Shown piece after piece: positions 61,801-64,000 of a stretch of DNA of 64,000 bases (positions are counted from its first letter, which is position 1; the number at the start of each line of letters is the position of its first letter). Below the pieces are notes generated by a model. That model had not been told where the DNA came from. It did not search any database and saw nothing but the letters and a program-made list of their open reading frames with translations. Both the position numbers and the translations under genes were made by a program. This DNA comes from Penelope pileata (taxonomy: Eukaryota; Chordata; Aves; Galliformes; Cracidae): positions 1,325,657 to 1,389,656 of the forward strand of contig WBMW01001268.1 of NCBI GenBank assembly GCA_013396635.1. Reading direction: 5' to 3'.

Positions 61801-64000
61801 CGGAAGAGAAATCGTTCTCTTGCTCGGAGGGAGGGGCTGCTGGCCGGTTGGGTATCGGTTGTTGGTCCCTTGCTTTGGGTATTATTTCTTGTTTCTTATC
61901 TTATATATATATATATACTGGTATTTCTTTTATTCTCTCTGCTGTCTTAGTAAATAGCTTTTATCTCAACCCACGAGTTCTGCCGTATTTATTCCTTAAT
62001 TCTCTCCCCCATCCCACTTGGGAGGGGGGAGGGTGAGCGAACAACTGTGGGGGACTTAGCTGTCTGCTAGGTCAAACCAGGACAGATGTCATTGATAAAG
62101 ATGTCAGAGAGCACTGATCGCAAATAGTCCACCCTTCAAATCCATATCTCTCCAATTTAGAGATAAAGATATCAGCCTCAGCCTTTTTCCTGAGCTTCAC
62201 TGTTGAATCTTTCTTGAGAAATACACACAGAGAAAAGAGTAGATTATCTTAAATCTTCTTCTGAACTGACAACCACTTGTCTTCCTTCAAGTCTGAGATG
62301 TCATATTCCATCTATAAAGCTGAAATTCTCGAGGACAACTGAACACAAGTTTCATTACTTTGGTTTGATGTTCTGTTCTGTGACCTTCCATGCTTAAACG
62401 CCGTTCATCACAAGTCTCACTGAAAGCGTATCTCTGTTGCCTTTGGGATCCATGCCAGGCAGCTGCTGGTGCACTTTCTAGTCCTCCGTCTTTTACTTTC
62501 GAATTATTGTTTTGGGTTACTGTGCTCTCATGTCAATATGGCTTCAGCATGTTACCATGTGAAGACCAAAGACTATTCAGTCGCAAGACAAGGCATGCAA
62601 CAAAAGTTCCCCACACAGAAAATTGTTGTTCACAATATGCCAAAAGGAATTGGAAGCTTAAGAAAATTTACTTTTCTTTGTGAAAAAGGCTGTTCTTCAT
62701 TTCAAAATTTTATCTTTGATACTTCATGATGGTTTATGTTGTTACCTTTGCTTTTTTTCTTGTCTGTGTTTGCCTACTTAATTTTTAACTGGTCTCTGCT
62801 AGATACTCATTTTCATTAGTACTCCCAGGCTGCCGGCCAATCTATGCATTGCATTTTCTTACATCCCAGAGTACTGTTATTTGTACTTCTCAATTTTTTC
62901 CAGTATTTCCCAATGTCCCTTTACATAATGAGAATTTTTCTGTAGTAATAAATGTAGAAAAAATAACTATTACGTGTTCTAAACAATTTTCTAACCAACG
63001 CTAGTATTAATTTTGTATTTGCTTTTCAGAATTTGTTGTTTACAGATGAAACTGATAATTCAGAAATAAAAATAATTGATTTTGGCTTTGCTCGTTTAAA
63101 ACCACCTGACAATCAGCCTCTTAAGACTCCTTGTTTTACTCTACATTATGCTGCCCCAGAGCTCTTTAATCACAATGGTTATGATGAATCCTGTGATCTC
63201 TGGAGTTTGGGGGTCATTCTGGTAAGTGGTTGGGTTTTTCAAATTATAACTTTATTGTATATGTTTATATTAAAATGCAAAGGACTTGACACTGTTTTGG
63301 ATTTTAATTGGATAGATGATGCATTCAAGTGAGATCAAGATATTGCTGCATAAATAATAGGTTCCAAAGACAGATATTTTCCAGGGGTGAAGATTTTTTT
63401 TCTTACGCAGTGAATTAAATTCAGCATTTCTGGGAGTGGAAAAAATACTTGATACAGCCTGGTTCTTAAAAAAGAAATATTCTTGTTAGGAGATTTTACA
63501 GGCATCCATACAATCTTCTGAGAGTTTCAGTTCAGAGAAGAATCACAGAATCATTGAAACACTAGGTTGGAAAGGACCTACAAGATCATCTAGTCCAACC
63601 AAGAAAATTTGCAGAAGATTTACAGAAAATTATTTTCAATGGAAGTAAGCTGAGTATAAATACCATCAAGTTTTGATGATAGTTTCCTGAAACTTACAAA
63701 TGCATTTTCTAACAGGGGCTCCAGAGAAAGTTTTGTGTGTTTTAAATTTTCTATAGCTTTGAAGATGTGCTAGTCAAAGTTTTATTGTATACTGCTGGGG
63801 ATGCTGTACAAACAACAGCAACTGCATATGTAGGGTTTTCAATAAATGTATGGTGTTTGTTAATATTATTTTGTTCTCATGGCAGTATACAATGCTATCA
63901 GGACAGGTACCGTTTCAGTCTCAAGACAAAAGTTTAACATGTACTAGTGCATTGGAAATTATGAAAAAGATAAAGAAGGGAGAATTTTCCTTTGAAGGAG
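10794..64000 (+). CDS. RPS6KA5: RPS6KA5 (MSK1) gene, exons 2-15, partial at both ends
   Basis: This is the nuclear Ser/Thr kinase that ERK1/2 and p38 activate and that phosphorylates CREB/ATF1 and histone H3. Fourteen exons join to 1848 nt (616 codons), with GT-AG borders and matching phases throughout. The N-terminal AGC kinase shows the glycine loop (GTGAYG, split between exons 2 and 3), Lys81, YRD, DFG and the AYSFCGT activation loop. A linker with YSP and FQGYSF follows. The C-terminal CaMK-like kinase shows GEGSFS, AVKII, HRDLKPEN, DFG and LKTP. Counting 35 residues for the missing exon 1, the landmarks fall on human MSK1 positions 195, 212, 360, 376, 381, 565 and 581. The close paralogue MSK2 (RPS6KA4) is less likely, because the sequence follows my recollection of MSK1 almost residue for residue. 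The start codon and the C-terminal tail of the usual 802-residue protein are outside the window. Confidence 0.97.
15498..15690 (-). mobile_element. CR1 LINE 3' end fragment, inverted partner of the copy at 33349-34403
   Basis: On the + strand it reads as the reverse complement of the CR1 3' end, beginning with CATAGAATCATAGAATGG and running into the end of ORF2. By hand alignment, 15498-15673 matches the reverse complement of 34228-34403 with 9 differences in 176 bases and no gaps. The two copies therefore belong to the same, fairly young CR1 subfamily. Confidence 0.9.
16715..17330 (+). mobile_element. Possible ancient CR1/L3-type LINE reverse-transcriptase debris
   Basis: At 16719-16780 one frame reads like the CR1-type block 'ANVTPIFKKG..NDPGNYRP' (here MANTIPHLRRKYRNDPGRYQ). 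Around 17266-17310 another reads QSAVFGPLRFLL, resembling the PQGSVLGPLLF motif of LINE reverse transcriptases. The order and direction agree, but many stops and shifts lie between them, and chance similarity cannot be excluded. Confidence 0.3.
17512..17755 (-). mobile_element. CR1 LINE fragment (ORF2 end and 3' UTR)
   Basis: Reverse-complement CR1. It starts at the terminal CACAGAGTTGTAAGGGTTGG block and continues through the CCAGATGGGTCTTGAATATC and GGCAGCCTGCTCCAGTGCTC blocks to the end of ORF2. It is closely related to the copy at 20174-20530, which shares the TGTTGGTGCGGAACTTCCTG block. 5'-truncated. Confidence 0.85.
19121..19784 (+). pseudogene. Broken hAT transposase C-terminal remnant
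   Basis: Reading + strand, about 19130-19338 encodes a stretch including LPENFHMECTELQSD, LKEKFD and LLDFCK. This resembles the hAT-family region that precedes the dimerisation domain (typically LQ.ELIELQ.D..LK.KF...LLDFYK). The frame is then interrupted by a CR1. After it, 19743-19784 in another frame reads ENSLRIATTSIEPD, a characteristic end of these transposases (including domesticated relatives such as ZBED/FAM200 genes). Frameshifts and stops make it non-functional, and no N-terminal zinc finger or catalytic core is present. Confidence 0.7.
19339..19621 (-). mobile_element. CR1 LINE fragment inserted in the hAT fossil
   Basis: Reverse-complement CR1 3' end (a GAATATCCTGGGTTGGAAGG block, then GGTTGCCCAGGGTGCCATCC) reaching into ORF2 and stopping near 19621. 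It splits the hAT transposase remnant, so it arrived after the hAT element. Confidence 0.88.
20174..20530 (-). mobile_element. CR1 LINE fragment with open ORF2 end
   Basis: Reverse-complement CR1 from the terminal AATCACAGAATTGTAGGG-type motif through the end of ORF2. The minus-strand frame 20248-20547 stays open and ends with a CR1 ORF2 C-terminus (includes FTVRVTEHWNRLPREAVE). The + strand frames over it are shadows. Confidence 0.9.
23401..23619 (+). CDS. RPS6KA5: RPS6KA5 exon 3: glycine loop, ATP lysine and helix C
   Basis: 219 nt, acceptor TTTTAAG, donor GTGAGT. It completes GTGAYGKV and encodes residues 60-131. YAMKVLKK carries the ATP-anchoring lysine (Lys81, codon 23466-23468). Helix C follows (TEHTRTERQVLEHI, with the conserved Glu), then the strand ending in the gatekeeper region KLHLIL. 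It ends on the first base of the Asp codon of DYINGGEL, completed in exon 4. Confidence 0.97.
23620..25538 (+). other. RPS6KA5: Intron 3 of RPS6KA5
   Basis: 1.9 kb, donor GTGAGT, acceptor TATAG. It holds an A-rich run at 24269-24310 that turns into CCAA repeats, and one CR1 fragment (about 24490-24862). Nothing else recognisable. Confidence 0.9.
24490..24862 (-). mobile_element. CR1 LINE fragment (ORF2 end)
   Basis: Reverse-complement CR1. Blocks include CTTGAACCCCTCCAGGG, then TGAGGTCTCCCTGGAGCCTT, a CTCCAGGCTGAACAAGCCC block, and GTGGCCCTCCTCTGGACCC. The 3' tail is missing or degraded. The 24311-24541 minus-strand frame falls partly on this element and is not a gene. Confidence 0.85.
25539..25654 (+). 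CDS. RPS6KA5: RPS6KA5 exon 4: N-terminal kinase hinge and helices D-E
   Basis: 116 nt, acceptor TATAG, donor GTAAGT. It encodes residues 133-170: DYINGGELFTHLSQRERFSE and the helix ending ALEHLHK. Phase 2 in, phase 0 out. The next exon continues directly with LGIIYRDIKLEN. Confidence 0.97.
25655..26310 (+). other. RPS6KA5: Intron 4 of RPS6KA5
   Basis: 656 bp, donor GTAAGT, acceptor TTCGCAG. AT-rich; no repeat or other feature seen. An open frame from 26134 into exon 5 crosses the acceptor and is a chance extension. Confidence 0.9.
26311..26418 (+). CDS. RPS6KA5: RPS6KA5 exon 5: N-terminal catalytic loop and DFG
   Basis: 108 nt (36 codons, residues 171-206), acceptor CGCAG, donor GTGAGT. It carries the catalytic YRDIKLEN loop (catalytic Asp177) and DFG (Asp195, codon 26383-26385; mutation of human Asp195 is a known way to inactivate this domain). 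Ends in phase 0 after KEFLTDE. Confidence 0.97.
27482..27737 (-). mobile_element. CR1 LINE 3' end fragment
   Basis: Reverse-complement CR1. It starts at an ATAGAATCACAGAATCC terminal motif, followed by the TTGGAAGGGACCTTTAAATG and CTTGAATGTCTCCAGGGATG blocks, and ends after the GTTTAAAGCCA block. Confidence 0.88.
32524..32760 (+). mobile_element. Possible second hAT-like fragment
   Basis: CCAGGCATATGCAGCCTGG at 32528-32546 resembles the left end of the hAT fossil at 18852. Further blocks follow in a similar order: GTGGCCCGCTCC near 32562, and CACTGTGTCAGAGGTGATC then GAACACAGGTGACTTAA near 32625-32665, recalling CACCGTCTGAGCTGAAC in the other copy. No right terminal repeat or target duplication was found. 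Confidence 0.35.
33349..34403 (+). mobile_element. CR1 LINE, 3' 1.05 kb with open reverse-transcriptase end
   Basis: A sense-oriented CR1 truncated in the middle of ORF2 near 33349 and continuing to the 3' terminus (GAACCATTCTGTGGTTCTATG-like). It encodes the second half of the reverse transcriptase and then carries a short 3' UTR. It is better preserved than the other CR1 copies here except its inverted partner at 15498-15690. Confidence 0.93.
33396..34316 (+). pseudogene. CR1 ORF2 C-terminal half, uninterrupted but truncated (306 codons)
   Basis: The frame stays open from 33396 to the stop at 34314-34316. It contains the reverse-transcriptase motif SGVPQGSVLGPVLFNIF, the FADD catalytic box (FADDAKLCG) and the conserved C-terminal block ending FFTVRMVRHWNRLPREVV. 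The endonuclease and the first half of the polymerase are missing, and the ATG is an internal methionine, so this is a 5'-truncated retrotransposon remnant and not a cellular gene. The minus-strand frames at 33309-33989 and 33431-33817 are its shadows. Confidence 0.9.
37930..38340 (-). mobile_element. Degraded CR1 LINE fragment
   Basis: Reverse-complement CR1 blocks: GAGCAGGCTGCCCAGAGCC, then CTTTCTGGGCAGCCTGTGC, a CTTTGCCTCTTGTCCTGGC block, and a TCTCCAGGCTGAACAGTTTC block. The 3' tail is missing and divergence is considerable. Boundaries approximate. Confidence 0.75.
39886..39932. repeat. Pyrimidine-rich (CT) tract
   Basis: About 47 bases of almost uninterrupted C and T made of TTCC, TTCCC and TCC units in intron 5. 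Low-complexity polypyrimidine sequence. Confidence 0.8.
41259..41342 (+). CDS. RPS6KA5: RPS6KA5 exon 6: N-terminal activation loop
   Basis: 84 nt (28 codons, residues 207-234), acceptor GCTAG, donor GTACGT. It encodes ERAYSFCGTIEYMAPDIV. The serine (codon 41274-41276) corresponds to human Ser212, autophosphorylated by the C-terminal kinase and required for activity. The APD motif ends the activation segment (AGC variant of APE). Confidence 0.97.
41343..43938 (+). other. RPS6KA5: Intron 6 of RPS6KA5
   Basis: 2.6 kb, donor GTACGT, acceptor CTATAG. A short stretch with repeated CTGTACA motifs lies at 41724-41775, and an A-rich CAA-repeat tract at 43327-43400. No mobile element recognised. Confidence 0.9.
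43327..43400. repeat. A-rich (CAA)n tract
   Basis: About 74 bases of poly-A broken by AACAACAAC repeats. Simple-sequence repeat in intron 6. Confidence 0.85.
43939..44042 (+). CDS. RPS6KA5: RPS6KA5 exon 7: helix F region of the N-terminal kinase
   Basis: 104 nt (residues 235-268 plus two bases), acceptor TATAG, donor GTAAGA. It encodes AVDWWSVGVLMYELLTGASP and continues to EKNSQAEIS. DxWSxG is the kinase helix F anchor. It ends within an Arg codon (AG|G) completed by exon 8. Confidence 0.97.
46978..47140 (+). mobile_element. Degraded CR1 LINE 3' end
   Basis: Sense-orientation blocks: GACATTGGAATAGGTTCCC, then GTCAGGAGTGGGACTCGATG, GTGTGTCCCTTCCAGTTTGG and a terminal TGTGATTCTGTGA. 5'-truncated and diverged. 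Confidence 0.8.
47279..47400. repeat. AT-rich low-complexity stretch
   Basis: About 120 bases that are almost entirely A and T, with repeated TATATAG/TAATTATA motifs. No coding or mobile signature. Confidence 0.8.
48940..49978 (-). mobile_element. Ancient L3/CR1-type LINE fragment
   Basis: On the + strand, blocks in reverse-complement order resemble old amniote CR1/L3 copies: TTCTTCATATGAAACACATT near 49099, CTCTTCTCTAGAACTTTTC near 49144, CTTTTTGAGATGAGGGCAC near 49177, ACCATTTACTCTGACCCCC near 49645, AAAAGCCTCTTGTAAATCC near 49756, and AAGAAAGCCGTGCTGACATT near 49867. The order follows LINE 3' UTR and then ORF2. Identity is low, so the edges are approximate and the family comes from memory. 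The open frames here (49375-49728 plus, 49604-49894 minus) are not genes. Confidence 0.55.
50137..50287 (+). CDS. RPS6KA5: RPS6KA5 exon 8: end of the N-terminal kinase C-lobe
   Basis: 151 nt, acceptor TTATAG, donor GTAAAG. It completes the split Arg codon and encodes residues 270-319, including RLLMKDPKKRLGCGPTDADE (the helix H-I region with its conserved Arg) and HPFFQ. Phase 0 out. The donor lacks G at +5. Confidence 0.97.
50288..51698 (+). other. RPS6KA5: Intron 8 of RPS6KA5
   Basis: 1.4 kb, donor GTAAAG, acceptor GTTTAG. AT-rich, with short T and A runs. No repeat or gene seen. Confidence 0.9.
51699..51860 (+). CDS. RPS6KA5: RPS6KA5 exon 9: AGC C-terminal tail and linker with Ser360
   Basis: 162 nt (54 codons, residues 320-373), acceptor TTTAG, donor GTATTT. 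It encodes the AGC tail (NWDDLAAKKVPAPFKPVIRD, then NFAEEFTEMDPTYSP). TYSP contains the proline-directed site equivalent to human Ser360 (codon 51819-51821), a target of ERK/p38. Two residues past that motif the sequence has Thr-Pro (codon 51831-51833); my recollection of human MSK1 has Leu-Pro there. The exon ends with ERIFQ, just before the hydrophobic motif. Confidence 0.96.
51861..52837 (+). other. RPS6KA5: Intron 9 of RPS6KA5
   Basis: 977 bp, donor GTATTT (weak at +4 to +6), acceptor TTTAATAG. No repeat or other feature recognised. Opposing short frames at 52120-52374 have no similarity I know. Confidence 0.9.
52838..52963 (+). CDS. RPS6KA5: RPS6KA5 exon 10: hydrophobic motif and inter-kinase linker
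   Basis: 126 nt (42 codons, residues 374-415), acceptor AATAG, donor GTAATG. With the last codons of exon 9 it forms the hydrophobic motif FQGYSF. Its serine is human Ser376 (codon 52844-52846), phosphorylated by the C-terminal kinase and needed for N-terminal kinase activity. Ser381 (codon 52859-52861) follows in VAPS. The rest is linker ending SAMMK. The stretch around TVDPVQFYVGDERPGTTT is the least conserved part against my memory of the human protein. Confidence 0.96.
52964..53682 (+). other. RPS6KA5: Intron 10 of RPS6KA5
   Basis: 719 bp, donor GTAATG, acceptor CTAACAG. AT-rich; nothing recognised. Confidence 0.9.
53683..53816 (+). CDS. RPS6KA5: RPS6KA5 exon 11: C-terminal kinase N-lobe
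   Basis: 134 nt (residues 416-459 plus two bases), acceptor AACAG, donor GTATAA. It starts the CaMK-like second kinase: KPLGEGSFSICRKC is the glycine loop, and YAVKIISK carries the ATP lysine (Lys455, codon 53800-53802). It ends within an Arg codon (AG|A). Confidence 0.97.
53817..56957 (+). other. RPS6KA5: Intron 11 of RPS6KA5
   Basis: 3.1 kb, donor GTATAA (weak), acceptor TTTTTTCAG. It contains an A-rich run at 53990-54020, a 20-bp tandem duplication (55426-55465) and a 92-codon open frame at 55828-56106 with no similarity I recognise. No mobile element identified. Confidence 0.88.
55426..55465. repeat. Perfect 20-bp tandem duplication
   Basis: CAGCCTTGATAAGAAACTGT occurs twice in direct succession (55426-55445 and 55446-55465) without mismatch in intron 11. 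Confidence 0.9.
56958..57051 (+). CDS. RPS6KA5: RPS6KA5 exon 12: C-terminal kinase helix C
   Basis: 94 nt, acceptor TTCAG, donor GTATTT (weak). It completes the split Arg codon and encodes residues 461-491: MEANTQREITALKLCEGHPN, then VVKLHEVYHDQ. The Glu in REITALK is the helix C glutamate that pairs with the ATP lysine. Confidence 0.97.
57052..58716 (+). other. RPS6KA5: Intron 12 of RPS6KA5
   Basis: 1.7 kb, donor GTATTT, acceptor GTTTTAG. A short CR1 tail lies at 57668-57720; nothing else recognised. Confidence 0.9.
57668..57720 (+). mobile_element. CR1 LINE 3' terminus fragment
   Basis: About 50 bp: GATTCCTTCCAACCTGAAC, then two copies of the terminal TGTGATTCT motif. Extremely 5'-truncated sense copy. 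Confidence 0.75.
58717..58887 (+). CDS. RPS6KA5: RPS6KA5 exon 13: C-terminal kinase hinge and HRD
   Basis: 171 nt (57 codons, residues 492-548), acceptor TTTAG, donor GTATAG (weak). It encodes the hinge (LVMELLKGGELLERI), helix E (VSAVSHMHDVGVV) and the catalytic HRDLKPE (Asp544, codon 58873-58875). The Asn of the motif is the first codon of the next exon. Confidence 0.97.
61387..61747 (-). mobile_element. CR1 LINE fragment interrupted by an LTR
   Basis: Reverse-complement CR1 from the terminal CATAGAATGGCCTGAGTTGG block through GCTGCCCAGGGCCCATCC and GCTTAAAACCATTCCCCC to TGAGGTCTCCCTGCA, where it stops at the ambiguous base. Other CR1s (for example the one near 24740) continue at this point with the GCCTTCTCTTCTCCAGG block. 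Here the next sequence is unrelated LTR sequence. Confidence 0.88.
61748..61748. other. Undetermined base (N)
   Basis: The only N in the window. It sits at the junction between the CR1 fragment and the LTR. Confidence 1.
61751..62084 (+). mobile_element. Avian endogenous retrovirus LTR fragment (solo, 5'-truncated)
   Basis: About 330 bp resembling LTRs widespread in bird genomes: an ATTCCATACCACATCACATC block near the left edge, a TATATA run near 61904-61918, a TTTTATCTCAACCCACGAG block near 61959, then TCTCTCCCCCATCCCAC and a final GGTCAAACCAGGACA ending in CA. No internal retroviral gene is adjacent, so it is a solo or truncated LTR. The 5' TG end and a target duplication are not visible. 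The family is recognised from memory only. Confidence 0.65.
62085..62180 (-). mobile_element. Upstream piece of the interrupted CR1
   Basis: Directly after the LTR the sequence GATGTCATTGATAAAGATGT, then GAGAGCACTGATCGCA, resembles the reverse complement of the CR1 ORF2 region around 33420-33480 (AAAGATGTTAAACAGCACTG on that strand). A CATATCTCTCCAATTTAGAG block typical of CR1 follows. About 400 bp of CR1 expected between this piece and 61747 is absent. Confidence 0.55.
63030..63221 (+). CDS. RPS6KA5: RPS6KA5 exon 14: C-terminal DFG and activation loop
   Basis: 192 nt (64 codons, residues 549-612), acceptor TTCAG, donor GTAAGT. It completes HRDLKPEN and contains DFG (Asp565, codon 63078-63080), and LKTPCFTLHYAAPEL with the ERK/p38 target threonine (Thr581, codon 63126-63128) and APE. 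It ends at helix F, DLWSLGVIL. Confidence 0.97.
63222..63885 (+). other. RPS6KA5: Intron 14 of RPS6KA5
   Basis: 664 bp, donor GTAAGT, acceptor CATGGCAG. A short CR1 tail lies at 63541-63601. An open frame reading from exon 14 to 63332 is intron read-through. Confidence 0.9.
63541..63601 (-). mobile_element. CR1 LINE 3' terminus fragment
   Basis: About 60 bp in reverse complement: AATCACAGAATCATTGAAAC, then GGTTGGAAAGGACCT and ATCATCTAGTCCAACC. Only the 3' end is present. Confidence 0.85.
63886..64000 (+). CDS. RPS6KA5: RPS6KA5 exon 15 (truncated by the window end)
   Basis: At least 115 nt after acceptor GGCAG, encoding residues 613-650: YTMLSGQVPFQSQDKSLT, then SALEIMKKIKKGEFSFEG, in the C-lobe of the C-terminal kinase. 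It continues past the window. The rest of the kinase, the p38/ERK docking segment and the nuclear localisation sequence are not included. Confidence 0.95.

Larger units (their letters stand above)
58888..63029 (+). other. RPS6KA5: Intron 13 of RPS6KA5 (4.1 kb)
   Basis: Donor GTATAG, acceptor CTTTTCAG. The notable content is the CR1/LTR nest at 61387-62180, with one undetermined base at 61748. In 58888-61386 and 62181-63029 I recognise no gene or repeat. The open frames at 59165-59545 and 62390-62683 have no known similarity. Confidence 0.88.

Noticed and set aside
61904..61918. TA microsatellite considered as a TATA box of a new promoter
   Set aside because: It lies within the LTR fragment; simple TA repeats alone do not support an active promoter.
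1..64000. tRNA, rRNA, CRISPR or other noncoding RNA genes
   Set aside because: No B-box-like tRNA signature with a foldable partner, no rRNA stretch and no regularly spaced repeat array was seen. Small nucleolar or microRNAs in introns cannot be excluded by eye.

Overview
The window is vertebrate nuclear DNA, almost certainly from a bird and probably a galliform such as chicken. It is AT-rich, intron-dominated sequence with many CR1 LINE fragments on both strands, a Galluhop-like mariner relic, and an LTR fragment of a type common in bird genomes. The species call is inferred from this repeat content and from the avian-sized introns.

One protein-coding gene on the + strand spans nearly the whole window. 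It is RPS6KA5 (MSK1), the mitogen- and stress-activated nuclear kinase with two kinase domains in one chain. Fourteen consecutive coding exons can be placed to the base (10794-10865 through 63886-64000). All visible introns are GT-AG and all reading phases agree. The joined exons give 616 codons. Counted from the missing first exon (about 35 residues), they fall exactly on human MSK1 numbering: DFG Asp195, Ser212, Ser360, Ser376, Ser381, Asp565 and Thr581 all land on the expected residues, with no insertion or deletion. Exon 1 (start codon) lies upstream of the window, and the last part of the C-terminal kinase plus the tail lies downstream.

Layout: 1-10793 is intron 1, opening with a poly-C run and a CpG-rich shore. 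The N-terminal AGC-type kinase is encoded by exons 2-8 (10794-50287), the AGC tail and linker with the regulatory serines by exons 9-10 (51699-52963), and the CaMK-type C-terminal kinase by exons 11-15 (53683-64000). Exons 2-6 are widely spaced (introns 2 and 5 are 12.5 and 14.8 kb). The kinase-linker-kinase part from exon 8 on is more compact.

The introns hold most of the rest: about a dozen CR1 fragments, including a 1.05 kb copy with an open 306-codon reverse-transcriptase end; a 1.1 kb hAT (Charlie-like) fossil with 8-bp target duplications, transposase remnants and a CR1 inserted into it; a 535-bp mariner relic flanked by TA; an LTR fragment lodged inside a CR1; and older LINE debris. 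I found no tRNA, rRNA, CRISPR or second cellular gene, and no convincing unknown system. The best leads are a near-identical inverted CR1 pair bracketing exons 3-5, an apparent extra Thr-Pro site beside Ser360, and a run of six weak splice donors.
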